From: Acidobacteriota bacterium
Lineage (GTDB): Bacteria; Acidobacteriota; Terriglobia; Terriglobales; Acidobacteriaceae
Length of the DNA: 38,571 bases
Reading direction: 5' to 3'
Assembly: GCA_019351975.1 (NCBI GenBank)
Contig: JABBOG010000036.1
Span: 1-38,571, forward strand
Of this stretch, positions 27,950-35,842 are shown one piece after another. The notes beneath the pieces were generated by a model that saw only the letters and a list, made by a program, of their open reading frames with translations, was not told the DNA's origin and ran no database searches. Position 1 is the first letter of the stretch. Each line of letters opens with the position of its first letter. The translations under genes were made by a program, and so were the position numbers.

Positions 27950-29569
27950 TTATTTATGCGGGACTGTCTGAGCCGGCGTGAGGGTGACGAGGACGGTGCC
28001 GTTCTGGTGCATGGGGAAGGTCTGGTCGAAGCTGTGGCCTTTGACGGTGATAGTGCGGGTTTCGGTGGGAGCGCCGCTGGCGGCGTGGTTGAGCTGGGCG
28101 ACCTGGGCGGGGGATAGGTCGTCGGGCGAGCCCATGTGGAGGTAGGCGGTGTAGGCGTCGTTCTGCTTGTAGCCGGTGCGGTAGACGGCGAGGTTGTAGC
28201 GGCCGTCGGGGATGTGGGTGAGGTTGAGTGCGGTGGCTGGCGCGGGCTGGGCGGGCTGCTCGCGCTTGTAGAAGATCTGGTCGTCGGAATCAGAGGGTGG
28301 AGCGATGGCGGTGTAGTTCCAGAAGAGGACCTGGATGGAGCCATTGGGCTTGATGGTGGCCCAGGAGTTGGCGGGTTCGGTGGTGGCGATGTCGGTGGGA
28401 CCGAGCTGGGCGAGGAACTTGTAGGCGAAGTAGGCGGGTTTGCGGATGCCCTGGAGGTTCATGAGGCCGAAGCCGCCGTAGAAGGGGCGCTTGGGTGGGC
28501 TGTTTTCTTCGAAGATGTCGGTGAAGGTCCAGTAGGACATGGACTGGGCGAGGGGAGAGGTGGCGCGGAGTTTTTCGAGGATAAAGGGGGCGGAGATGTA
28601 CTGGTCGTGGATGAAGTCGGTGGCGGTGTAGCTGGAGGACCACTCGGTGTAGTGGAGCTGGAGGTTGGGCGTGGCGCTGTGGTCGATGCGCTCGCGGGAG
28701 CCGCGGACACGGCCGACGATGCTGTCGGGGGAGGTGTCGAGGACGGTGCCGTCGGTGCCGTCGCCGTCGAAGGAGCCGCGGACGACGCCGTAAGTGTGGG
28801 TGGAGAGGAAGTCGGCGGGAACGTGGTTTTTAGTGATGTAGGCGAGCCAGTCGGCCTCCCATCCGGAGGCGGTGGCCGGACCGCCGACGAGGCAGTGGGG
28901 GCAGACGGAGCGGATGGAATCGACGGTGTTTTTGTAGAGGTTGAAGTAGTCGGCCTGAGAGCCGGTGAAGAAGCCGTCGTGGAGGTCGGGTTCATTCCAG
29001 ACTTCGAAGTACCAGTGGTTGACCTCGTTGGCACCGTAGCGGGACTTGAGGTGGGTGACGAAGGCGGCAATGAGGGCGTTCCACTTGGCCATGTCTTTGG
29101 GCGGCGTAATGTTGCCCTTCCACCAGAAGACGGTCTGCGGGCCGCTGGCGAGGGCGCCGGGCATGAAGGAGAGCTCGACGAAGGGACGGATGTGGCGGGA
29201 CAGGAGGAAGTCGTAGAGAGCGTCGACGTACTGGAAGTTGTAGATGGGTTTGCCGTTTTTGTCTTCGGAGTAGACGCCCATGTCGTCGTGGAAGATGCCG
29301 TGGAAGCGGAGGTTGTGGAAGCCGATCTCGGTCTGGACGGTGGAGAGCTGGGATTGCCAGTCGGCGCGCAGGCCTTCGTTGGCGCGGCCCGCGCCGACGG
29401 TATTGAGCGGCGTTGCGGAGTGCGGACCGACGATGTGTGCGGCGTCTACGGTGAGGGTCTGCGGCTGCGCCTGGGCTGGCGTTTGAGATTGCATGGCCTG
29501 CCCGAGGCAGGGTGCGACGAGGCAGACGGCGGAGACGCAGAGGGCGGTGAGATTGAGAACGCAGCGCAT
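27950..29569 (-). CDS. Secreted GH39-type glycosidase (beta-xylosidase-like)
   Basis: This 539-residue protein has a Sec signal peptide (LNLTALCVSAVCLVAPCLGQ) and a TIM barrel of clan GH-A. The acid/base pair is Asn192-Glu193 in WYFEVWNEPDLHDGFF and the nucleophile is Glu309 in LQLHYTEWSSSY, as in GH39 beta-xylosidases. The C-terminal beta domain ends with GHSFDQTFPM and a short tail. GH39 members release xylose or other sugars from plant polymers. The ATG at 29569 was chosen because it begins the signal peptide; the open frame continues 28 codons upstream without sense. Confidence 0.9.
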   Translation of the reverse strand: MRCVLNLTALCVSAVCLVAPCLGQAMQSQTPAQAQPQTLTVDAAHIVGPHSATPLNTVGAGRANEGLRADWQSQLSTVQTEIGFHNLRFHGIFHDDMGVYSEDKNGKPIYNFQYVDALYDFLLSRHIRPFVELSFMPGALASGPQTVFWWKGNITPPKDMAKWNALIAAFVTHLKSRYGANEVNHWYFEVWNEPDLHDGFFTGSQADYFNLYKNTVDSIRSVCPHCLVGGPATASGWEADWLAYITKNHVPADFLSTHTYGVVRGSFDGDGTDGTVLDTSPDSIVGRVRGSRERIDHSATPNLQLHYTEWSSSYTATDFIHDQYISAPFILEKLRATSPLAQSMSYWTFTDIFEENSPPKRPFYGGFGLMNLQGIRKPAYFAYKFLAQLGPTDIATTEPANSWATIKPNGSIQVLFWNYTAIAPPSDSDDQIFYKREQPAQPAPATALNLTHIPDGRYNLAVYRTGYKQNDAYTAYLHMGSPDDLSPAQVAQLNHAASGAPTETRTITVKGHSFDQTFPMHQNGTVLVTLTPAQTVPHK

Positions 29570-29575
29570 GAGGAC

Positions 29576-29581
29576 AGGGTA
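29576..29581 (-). promoter_or_regulatory. -10-like hexamer before the GH39 gene
   Basis: TACCCT on the minus strand ends six bases before the ATG at 29569. The position fits a leaderless transcript. The sequence is weak as a -10 element, so confidence is low. Confidence 0.3.
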
Positions 29582-29961
29582 GCAGGACGGTTCGCCGGTG
29601 GCATCCCTCTCCCCTCCCCTCCCATACTTTTTGGCCGAAAGTCTTGCAATCAAACGCGTTAAGGCAGGACTTATGGCACTACCTACCCTTTCGTACTCTT
29701 GTGGGGACGTTGGGGCTGGATTTTGGGTGTGTGGGGCAGGATGGCGTTGGAGGCCCTAGTTAAATTGTAGTTGGCTGGAGGGGGTAACTATGCCAGCTTT
29801 TCAATGTAGATATTGCCAATGTTTACGAGGGTTTTGGCGATTTTCGATGATTTTGGGGGGTTGACAGGTCTTGGGTGGACGCGGGCGGGATGGGTGTGAG
29901 GAGGAAGGCAATTCAGTCGTTACGCCCTGCGGGCTTCACTCCGGCCTGCGGCAGAGTGGAA

Positions 29962-29998
29962 CCCACCCATCGCGCTAAAGGCCGCGCGATGAATGGGG
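29962..29998. repeat. REP-like intergenic hairpin
   Basis: CATCGCGC and GCGCGATG form an 8-base stem with a loop of about 10 bases, extended by imperfect CCCA/TGGG pairing. The phrase CCCACCCATCGCGC...GATGAATGGGGCACCC resembles intergenic palindromes I have seen scattered in acidobacterial genomes. Copy number elsewhere cannot be seen from this window; no second copy is present here. Confidence 0.55.
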
Positions 29999-30029
29999 CA
30001 CCCGGCAGTTGGCGTCTCCAAGATTTCGC

Positions 30030-30058
30030 TTGGCATGGGGTGAATGCGTAAGTATTCT
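30030..30058 (+). promoter_or_regulatory. Promoter of the zinc-ribbon gene at 30088
   Basis: TTGGCA (30030-30035), a 17-base spacer and TATTCT (30053-30058) give a good housekeeping-type promoter. A leader of about 22 bases includes the ribosome site CGGAGA before the ATG at 30088. Confidence 0.6.
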
Positions 30059-30087
30059 CTGGATGCAAAGTCAGTACGGAGAACGAT

Positions 30088-30993
30088 ATGACTACGACCT
30101 GCCCAGCGTGCAACTCAACCAACAGCGCAGCTTCAAGGTTTTGTGGTGAATGCGGCAGTCCGTTGAGTATGTTAGTGGCGCCATCGACAATAGTGAATGA
30201 GCAGCAGGTAAAGGTGGGGACAGGTAAACAGTCACGCCGAGGACTTATGGTTATCGTATCCCTAATGACCGTGGGCTTTGTGGCTATCATGGCGTTCGTT
30301 ATTGTGGGATCGACCCGTCAAGACCCATCTTCCAACGACTCAGGAGCCAATGTTGTTTCACAGCAATGGAATGATACGGCTGTTGTTTCACCAATGGACA
30401 ACACCCGTTCGATCAACATTACGAATACAGCAATTGATGGAGCAACCCAGATTACAGCAAATCCGATCCTCACGGTGACCTGCTTCCCATCGGGTAATTA
30501 CGACGTAAATATAAATGTCGGGGTCGGAGGCGGTCGGGGTATGGCATTGATACCCAACCTACATGGCGTACACCTCAAATTTGATGACAACCCTTCAGAA
30601 GGCCAATTGTGGAGTGTGCGTGACAACACCGGCGGGGCTGTAATGTATACGACCGAACCATCTGAGTTGATCACCGAACTTAAGGCTTCTAAAACTCTTC
30701 TATTTGAATTCACGCCGCTTGATGAACCTACCACTATCGCGACTTTCAATACTGCTGGTCTTCAGGATGCTCTAGCAAAATATCCCGAGTGTATGGCATC
30801 TGCACCATCTGAAGGGAAACAGAACACCTCGCAAGAGGACTCCAGCGCTTCCGCTGAGACGACACAACCAACTCCAGCCACAGAGCCAAGCAATCCACCG
30901 CAAGAGCAGCAGTCTGTTCAACCTACTGCCCCTCAAGAACAACAGCCCCAAGCTCCCATCGAGCGCCGTCCAACTTCATCTACACCACAGTAG
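30088..30993 (+). CDS. Zinc-ribbon single-pass membrane protein, function unknown
   Basis: This 301-residue protein has an N-terminal zinc ribbon (CPAC at 5-8, CGEC at 19-22), a basic linker, and one membrane helix (about 53-74, LMVIVSLMTVGFVAIMAFVI). A soluble domain follows (NPILTVTCFPSGNYDVNINV, then a beta-rich region to about 235), with a Gln/Pro/Ser-rich tail rich in QEQQ and TPATEPSNPP. I do not recognise the outer domain. Base composition is much lower in GC than the housekeeping genes, a sign of transfer. It has its own promoter and a good ribosome site. Confidence 0.8.
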   Translation: MTTTCPACNSTNSAASRFCGECGSPLSMLVAPSTIVNEQQVKVGTGKQSRRGLMVIVSLMTVGFVAIMAFVIVGSTRQDPSSNDSGANVVSQQWNDTAVVSPMDNTRSINITNTAIDGATQITANPILTVTCFPSGNYDVNINVGVGGGRGMALIPNLHGVHLKFDDNPSEGQLWSVRDNTGGAVMYTTEPSELITELKASKTLLFEFTPLDEPTTIATFNTAGLQDALAKYPECMASAPSEGKQNTSQEDSSASAETTQPTPATEPSNPPQEQQSVQPTAPQEQQPQAPIERRPTSSTPQ

Positions 30994-31321
30994 CTAAGCG
31001 GTTGAGTCGGGGTCCTGGGCTTGGATGAAGGTCTAATGAAGACCGCTCGATAGTTGGGATTGATAGAGCCACCCCCGGTTGCTATACCCACTGTGGCTAA
31101 TAGAACGGTACCTGAAATGCTGTTTTCCATAGTTTCCTCTCTTGAGGGAAAGCTCTCCTGCGTGCCTCTGTCGATAGTTTGCTGTCGTACCGCGGAAATC
31201 GCAGCTAAGCGATCTGGAATCAATAGAAGTGGTGTTTATGGGGCTGTGAAGATACCAAACGTCGGCGAAAACGCAGTAGTCAATGATTGCGCAGACGCGT
31301 GGATCACGAAAGGGACAAAGA
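30994..31321. other. Gene-free spacer between two unrecognised genes
   Basis: About 330 bases of moderate GC content. Short open frames occur on both strands but none has a ribosome site together with natural composition. I see no RNA gene or terminator here. Confidence 0.4.
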
Positions 31322-31597
31322 ATGAACGAGAATATGGAAAACAATAGATTTGACGGACGACCAAAAAACCCCAAGGCAGCTCTGCAATACCTTCTAGAGG
31401 AGCTACAGTGGCAGGAGAAAAATGGTTTTGTGAACATGTATCGGGATGACGATAGCCAGGTCACGGAACATTTAGTTGCAATCATCGAACACCCTGCCGG
31501 TGTTGATCCGAAGACCGAACAGAAGATACTTGCAGCTTGCAAAATGCTCAAGAAAGCGGTTGAAACAAAGTTAGGCTCCTGGGACGGCCAGCCATAA
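31322..31597 (+). CDS. Small hypothetical protein
   Basis: This 91-residue charged protein contains PKAALQYLLEELQWQEKNGF and PKTEQKILAACKMLKKAVET, both likely helices, and no membrane segment. I do not recognise the family. The ATG at 31322 follows AAAGGGACAAAGA, which contains a weak ribosome site. GC content is lower than in the neighbours. A perfect 15-base inverted repeat begins four bases past its stop. Confidence 0.6.
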   Translation: MNENMENNRFDGRPKNPKAALQYLLEELQWQEKNGFVNMYRDDDSQVTEHLVAIIEHPAGVDPKTEQKILAACKMLKKAVETKLGSWDGQP

Positions 31598-31600
31598 CCA

Positions 31601-31653
31601 ATTACCGGTTCGCGCGAGTAGGTAGAGAATCACTTTCTGCGCGAACCGGTAAT
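31601..31653. repeat. Perfect 15-base inverted repeat with 23-base loop
   Basis: ATTACCGGTTCGCGC (31601-31615) and GCGCGAACCGGTAAT (31639-31653) are exact reverse complements. It starts four bases after the stop of the small hypothetical gene. Neither strand has a T-run after the stem, so it is not a standard intrinsic terminator. It could still stop transcription, protect the mRNA end or be the ends of a small mobile element. Confidence 0.85.
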
Positions 31654-31873
31654 AACACATATATGGGATTTACATTGGGATGGAACTCTTCGAGAGATAA
31701 CATACGGCGGCGGGGATGAACCTGAAGACTAAAACTAGGACAATGTATTGAGGGCGCGACAAACGAGACTGCGCGGCTTCTAACTTTTCTTAGCCGGGCT
31801 AGACGCGGTTATCGTTTCTTTGGTTCTTGTTTGCCATCGACTTGGAGGCTGCGTTGCTAAAGGCCAGCATCGA

Positions 31874-32989
31874 TCAGGGTTTGGTGATGGTTTCACTGAG
31901 GGCGGCTAGGGTTTTCTCCAGGCTGGCGGGGTCTTCGACGTTGGTGGTGGCGAGACCCCTGTCGATCTGGCGGTTGAGGCCGGAGAGGACTTTGCCGGGG
32001 CCTACTTCGATGTAGTGGGTGACGCCCTGCTGCTGGAGGAGGGTGATGCACTCGACCCAGCGGACGGCGCCGGTGACCTGGCGGATGAGGGCGTCGCGGA
32101 CTTCGGGGCCGCGGGTGAGGAGCCGGGCGTCGGCGTTGGCTGCAACGGGAAAGGAGGGGTCGGCGAAGGGAACGGACTCGAGTGTGCTGGTGAGCTGCTC
32201 CTGCGCCGGCTGCATGAGGGCGCAGTGGAAGGGGGCGCTGACGGGAAGCATCACGGTGCGCTTGGCACCGGCCTCTTTGCAGCGTTCTGCGGCGCGCTCG
32301 ACGGCGGCTTTAGAGCCGGAGATGACGGTCTGGTCGGGGGAGTTCATGTTGGCCGGGGAGACGACGGCGTTGACGCGGGAGGCTGCCTGATCGGGGTTGA
32401 TGGCGGGATTGGAGGGGTCGGCGACGGCGTCGATGGTGGCGAAGGCCTGGCTGGTGGGATCGTCGGGGGGAAGCTGGGTGAGCTCGTCGGAGACGCGGGC
32501 GCAGATGTCGTTGATCTGTGCGACCGGGAGGCCGAGGATGGCGGCCATGGCGCCCTCACCGGGGGGGACGGCGGATTGCATGAACTGGCCGCGGGCGCGG
32601 ACGGTGCGGACGGCGTCGGCGAAGGAGAAGGTGCCTGCGGCGACGTGGGCGGTGTACTCGCCGAGGGAGTGGCCGGCGGCGAAGGCGATGGAGAGGTTGC
32701 GGGACTGGAGCTCGGGCTGGAGGACGCGGAGGGCGGCCATGGAGGTGGTGAGGATGGCGGGCTGGGTGTACTCGGTGAGCTTGAGCTGGTCTTCGGGGCC
32801 GTCGAAGATGAGTTTGGAGAGGGCGAAGCCGAGGGCGTCGTCGGCTTCTTCGAAGACGGCGCGGGCGGCGGGGTTGGCGTCGTAGAAGGCGCGGCCCATG
32901 CCGACGGACTGGGAGCCCTGGCCGGGGAAGAGGAGAGCGAGGGTGGTGGTGGCTTCGGTGGTGGCTGGATTGCTGGTCGGGTTGCTCAT
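31874..32989 (-). CDS. fabD: Malonyl-CoA:ACP transacylase with an internal insertion
   Basis: This 371-residue enzyme loads malonyl groups onto acyl carrier protein for fatty acid synthesis. Motifs are LALLFPGQGSQSVGMG near the start, the nucleophile elbow AAGHSLGEYTAH (Ser108) and SAPFHCALMQPA (His255). It is about 60 residues longer than common FabD proteins; about 36 of these (residues about 171-206, Pro/Asp/Ala-rich) sit between the MAAILGL and SPANMNSPDQ blocks. The ATG at 32989 begins just before the homologous region; 175 further upstream codons are not supported. Confidence 0.93.
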   Translation of the reverse strand: MSNPTSNPATTEATTTLALLFPGQGSQSVGMGRAFYDANPAARAVFEEADDALGFALSKLIFDGPEDQLKLTEYTQPAILTTSMAALRVLQPELQSRNLSIAFAAGHSLGEYTAHVAAGTFSFADAVRTVRARGQFMQSAVPPGEGAMAAILGLPVAQINDICARVSDELTQLPPDDPTSQAFATIDAVADPSNPAINPDQAASRVNAVVSPANMNSPDQTVISGSKAAVERAAERCKEAGAKRTVMLPVSAPFHCALMQPAQEQLTSTLESVPFADPSFPVAANADARLLTRGPEVRDALIRQVTGAVRWVECITLLQQQGVTHYIEVGPGKVLSGLNRQIDRGLATTNVEDPASLEKTLAALSETITKP

Positions 32990-32996
32990 CAGCAAT

Positions 32997-33002
32997 AGTG
33001 TA
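32997..33002 (-). promoter_or_regulatory. -10-like hexamer before fabD
   Basis: TACACT on the minus strand ends seven bases before the fabD ATG with no ribosome site between. The gene is divergent from the ubiA-like gene, whose own TATAGT (33054-33059, plus) lies close by. Confidence 0.45.
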
Positions 33003-33133
33003 CGAGGGTGGACGGCGTCGTGGGTTTCTGGGAGGATTTCGTGGCTGGAACGGTATAGTTGCGAGATACGGGATTTGTTTCGGTAATCACTGCTGGCGTG
33101 CTGCAGCGACGTTGAGGGAGAGATAGTAAGGGG

Positions 33134-34672
33134 ATGGATATTGCTGAAAATGCCGGCGCAGTGGGTGGGATGACGGCAGCGTCCGTGTTGGATCATCCTG
33201 TTCCAGAGCTGCGCGCGGGGGTGGCGCTGTGCGTGGATCTTGATGGGACGCTGGTGAAGTCGGATACGCTGCTGGATACGGTGATGGTGGTGGCGCGGCA
33301 GCGGCCGATGGAACTGCTGCGGGTGCCGGGGTGGATTGCGCAGGGAAAGGCTGCGTTCAAGCGGCATCTGAGTGCGACGGTGACGCTGGATGTGGAGCAT
33401 CTGCCGTATAACCGTCCGCTGCTGGAGTATCTGCGAAAGCAATTTGGCGAGGGGCGGGCGATCTATCTGGCGACGGCGGCGGACAAGGAGCTGGCGGTGC
33501 GGGTGGCGGATCATCTGGGGATCTTTGCGGGGGTTCTGGCGTCGGATGGAGCGGTGAACCTGGCGGGTGGAAACAAGCTGGCGGCGTTTCGGGCGGCGTT
33601 TGGAAACGAGTTTTGTTATGTAGGAAATGCGAAGCCGGATGTGGAGCTACTGGCGGCGTGCGTGTCTCCGATGATGGCGAACCCGGACAGGGCGCTGCTG
33701 GCGGGGATGAGGCGCAAGGGGACGGTGGCGGCGGCGCGGTTTGAGGATCGGGGGTCGGTGGTGCGGAGCTGGTTGAAGGCGGTGCGGCTGCATCAGTGGG
33801 CGAAGAATACGTTGATTTTTGTGCCGCTGCTGCTGGCGCATGCGTGGAATGCGGGGACGATCGGCGGTGCGGTTACGGCGTTTTTCAGCTTCGGGCTGTG
33901 CGCTTCGGCGACCTACATCATCAATGACCTGCTGGATCTGGAGGCGGACCGCAAGCACCCGCGTAAGCGGCGGAGGCCGTTTGCGGCGGGGGATTTGTCG
34001 GCGATTGAGGGTGTACTAGCGGTCTGTGCGCTGATGTTTGTGGCTTTGGCGCTGGCGTTAGCGGTTCCTGTGGTGGTGCGCGCGATGCCGGGCGGAGACG
34101 AGCTGGTGCGACCGTACAGCTTTCTGGGGTGGCTCGGGTTTTATACGGTGGCGACGCTGACGTACTCGCTGTACCTGAAGCGGAAGCTGCTGCTGGATGT
34201 GTTTGTGCTGAGCGGACTGTATACGGTGCGGATATTGGCCGGGAGCGCGGCGACGGGTGTGCCGGTGTCGGCGTGGCTGGCGGGGTTCAGCGTGTTCTTC
34301 TTCCTGTCGCTGGCGTTTGTGAAGCGGTTTAGCGAGCTGGAGGGGCTGCGCGAGCGGGGCGGAGCGGTGAGCAACGGGCGCGGGTATCTGGTGAGCGACC
34401 TGGAGCAGCTGCGCGCGCTGGGTACGGGGGCGGCGTATGCGGCGGTGGTGGTGATGACGCTGTACATCAATAACGCGGAGACGAATGTGCTCTATCAACA
34501 CCCGGTGCGGCTGTGGCTGGTGGTGCCGGTGCTGCTGCTGTGGCTGAGCCAGGTGTGGATGCTGGCGAGCCGGGGTGAGATGCACGACGATCCGGTGGTG
34601 TACGCGATCACGGACAAGCGGAGTCTGCTGCTGGGAGTGGTGATGGCGGTGGTGGTCTGGTGGGCGCTGTAG
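33134..34672 (+). CDS. HAD-UbiA fusion: UbiA-family prenyltransferase with N-terminal HAD-like phosphatase domain
   Basis: This 512-residue protein joins two enzymes. Residues about 30-200 are a HAD-like domain with CVDLDGTLVKSDTLL (nucleophile Asp35) and later YVGNAKPDVELL. Residues about 210-512 are an integral membrane UbiA-type prenyltransferase with about nine helices and the prenyl-diphosphate motif NDLLDLEADR (264-273). The domain pair resembles decaprenyl-phosphate phosphoribosyltransferase-type proteins, so polyprenyl-phosphate sugar metabolism is a plausible role. The ATG at 33134 follows AAGGGG. The final codons VVMAVVVWWAL reappear at 35113. Confidence 0.88.
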   Translation: MDIAENAGAVGGMTAASVLDHPVPELRAGVALCVDLDGTLVKSDTLLDTVMVVARQRPMELLRVPGWIAQGKAAFKRHLSATVTLDVEHLPYNRPLLEYLRKQFGEGRAIYLATAADKELAVRVADHLGIFAGVLASDGAVNLAGGNKLAAFRAAFGNEFCYVGNAKPDVELLAACVSPMMANPDRALLAGMRRKGTVAAARFEDRGSVVRSWLKAVRLHQWAKNTLIFVPLLLAHAWNAGTIGGAVTAFFSFGLCASATYIINDLLDLEADRKHPRKRRRPFAAGDLSAIEGVLAVCALMFVALALALAVPVVVRAMPGGDELVRPYSFLGWLGFYTVATLTYSLYLKRKLLLDVFVLSGLYTVRILAGSAATGVPVSAWLAGFSVFFFLSLAFVKRFSELEGLRERGGAVSNGRGYLVSDLEQLRALGTGAAYAAVVVMTLYINNAETNVLYQHPVRLWLVVPVLLLWLSQVWMLASRGEMHDDPVVYAITDKRSLLLGVVMAVVVWWAL

Positions 34673-34677
34673 GGGAT
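34625..34677 (+). repeat. ubiA tail, copy 1 (gene end)
   Basis: These are the last 15 codons and the stop of the HAD-UbiA gene plus five bases. It is the parent of the copy at 35113-35165 and of the short match at 37652-37664, and it bounds the mqsA cassette on the left. Confidence 0.75.
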
Positions 34678-34687
34678 GTAAGGAGCT

Positions 34688-35095
34688 ATGACGATGAAGT
34701 GTCCAATTTGCGCGGAGGCGGAGCTGGTGCGTGATACGCGCGATATTGCTTACACCTACAAGGGTGAGAGCACGACCATCCCGGGGGTGACGGGGAACTT
34801 CTGTCCTGCGTGCGGAGAGTCGGTTCTGAACGCAGCGGAGTCGGCTCGCGCGAGTTCCATGATGCTGGAGTTCAACAAGCAGGTGAATGCTTCGATCGTC
34901 GATCCGGAGTTTATTGTGAGCGTGCGAAAGAAGCTGGCGCTCGACCAGCGGCAGGCGGCGGAGATCTTTGGAGGTGGCGTGAATGCGTTCTCGCGCTACG
35001 AAAATGGGAAGACGAAACCTCCGCTCGCGTTGGTAAAGCTGCTCAAGGTGCTGGAGCGGCACCCTGATCTGCTGGCTGAGGTGAAAGCGGGTTAG
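34688..35095 (+). CDS. Orphan MqsA-family antitoxin/regulator (YgiT zinc finger plus HTH)
   Basis: This 135-residue protein has the YgiT-type zinc finger (CPIC at 5-8, CPAC about 39-42) and a C-terminal HTH with LALDQRQAAEIFGGGVNAFS followed by RYENGKTKPP. MqsA proteins neutralise the MqsR mRNA interferase and repress transcription. No mqsR-like gene lies next to it: upstream is ubiA, downstream a duplicated ubiA tail and parD. It may be a stand-alone repressor or a relic. TAAGGAGCT gives a good ribosome site for the ATG at 34688. Confidence 0.85.
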   Translation: MTMKCPICAEAELVRDTRDIAYTYKGESTTIPGVTGNFCPACGESVLNAAESARASSMMLEFNKQVNASIVDPEFIVSVRKKLALDQRQAAEIFGGGVNAFSRYENGKTKPPLALVKLLKVLERHPDLLAEVKAG

Positions 35096-35112
35096 CGGCA
35101 CAGAGAGCGGGG

Positions 35113-35165
35113 TTTGCTGGTGGCGTGGTGCTGGCGGTCGTGGTCTGGTGGGAGCTATAAGGGGA
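35113..35165 (+). repeat. ubiA tail, copy 2 (duplicated gene end)
   Basis: In frame this reads FAGGVVLAVVVWWEL and a stop, against LLLGVVMAVVVWWAL and a stop at the real ubiA end. About 85 percent of bases match over some 45 positions, including TGGTCTGGTGGG. It has no start and no other ubiA sequence, so it is a relic of the gene end. It separates mqsA from the parDE promoter. Confidence 0.75.
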
Positions 35166-35176
35166 TTGAGTTGAAG

Positions 35177-35205
35177 TTGGCAATAGTTGCCAAGTTGCTT
35201 ATCCT
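35177..35205 (+). promoter_or_regulatory. parD promoter with perfect palindromic operator
   Basis: TTGGCA (35177-35182), a 17-base spacer and TATCCT (35200-35205) form a promoter. TTGGCAA-TAG-TTGCCAA (35177-35193) is a perfect palindrome that covers the -35 element and most of the spacer. ParD-type ribbon-helix-helix antitoxins usually bind such sites to repress their own operon. Confidence 0.65.
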
Positions 35206-35226
35206 GAGGAAGTGGAGACTCTGGCT

Positions 35227-35523
35227 ATGCCGACGCGCAACGTGAACCTGACCGATCACTACGACAGCTTTATTGAGACGAGCATCGCTACGGGCCGCTT
35301 CAGGAATGCGAGCGAGGCTGTGAGGGCCGGGCTGCATCTGTTGGAGCGTCAGGAAGCGGAGGACAAGGCGAGGATCGAATGGCTGCGCGGCGCGACCGAG
35401 GAGGCTTTTGCGGCGTTGGATCGCGGCGAAGGCGTCTCGCTATCGTCCGTAGATGATATCGATGGCTTGGTCGAGAGCGCGGTCGAAGAGGGCAGAGCCG
35501 CGCGGCGCACGACCCATGCGTAA
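35227..35523 (+). CDS. parD: ParD-family antitoxin
   Basis: This 98-residue protein has an N-terminal ribbon-helix-helix (RNVNLTDHYDSFIETSIATG, then RFRNASEAVRAGLHLLERQE) for DNA binding and a helical C-terminal part that would wrap a ParE toxin. The ATG at 35227 was chosen because the RHH begins there; GAGGAAGTGGAG is upstream. It overlaps the parE start by eight bases (35516-35523), the usual coupled arrangement. Confidence 0.9.
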   Translation: MPTRNVNLTDHYDSFIETSIATGRFRNASEAVRAGLHLLERQEAEDKARIEWLRGATEEAFAALDRGEGVSLSSVDDIDGLVESAVEEGRAARRTTHA

Positions 35524-35842
35524 AGCGTTCGTTGCATCGTATCTGCCTGAGTTTCGCCGCGACATTCGGGAAGTTGTGGCTTGGAGTGAAGAGCGGTTTG
35601 CTAGACGCGCAGCGGACCGTTACGGTGTGCTGATTCGGCAGGCGTTACGGGATGTGCTGGAGGAGCCAACGCGCCCGGGTGCGACGGCGCGGCCCGGTCT
35701 CGCGCCTCATGCTTGGGTCTGTTATCTGGTGTTCAGCCGCGAGCGGGTGGCTGGCGAACGGGTGGCTGGCGAACGGGTGAAGGCTCCGCGTCTACCTGAG
35801 CGAACTGATGAGCCTGTCCAAATCGGCGAAGCCTTCACATAG
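35516..35842 (+). pseudogene. parE: ParE-family toxin with displaced C-terminus, probably inactive
   Basis: The first about 75 residues are a normal ParE/RelE-fold toxin (VASYLPEFRRDIREVVAWSE, then GVLIRQALRDVLEEPTRPG and RPGLAPHAW). After a tandem 15-base duplication (35746-35775, giving VAGERVAGER) and VKAPR, the typical end with an HFLLYR-like strand and a GRVLHD..MDL helix is missing. The frame instead reads through the 3' end of the opposing HEPN gene to a stop at 35842. The toxin was probably cut when the HEPN-DUF262 segment was inserted. ParD alone could then be a relic or act as a repressor. Confidence 0.7.
35746..35775 (+). repeat. Tandem 15-base duplication in parE
   Basis: GGTGGCTGGCGAACG occurs twice in a row, in frame, encoding VAGER twice. 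It lies 16 bases before the overlap with the HEPN gene begins and may mark a slippage or repair event at the junction. Confidence 0.85.

Larger units (their letters stand above)
29570..30087. other. Long intergenic region upstream of the GH39 gene
   Basis: No gene is supported in these 518 bases. The left half is T/G-rich with a short run around 29850-29870. The right half contains a REP-like hairpin (29962-29998) and a good promoter for the next gene (30030-30058). Composition shifts from GC-rich to mixed, marking an edge of an accessory stretch. Confidence 0.5.

Noticed and set aside
31033-31551. A minus-strand 172-codon frame across 31033-31551
   Set aside because: It runs opposite the better-supported gene at 31322, has no ribosome site and no family pattern.
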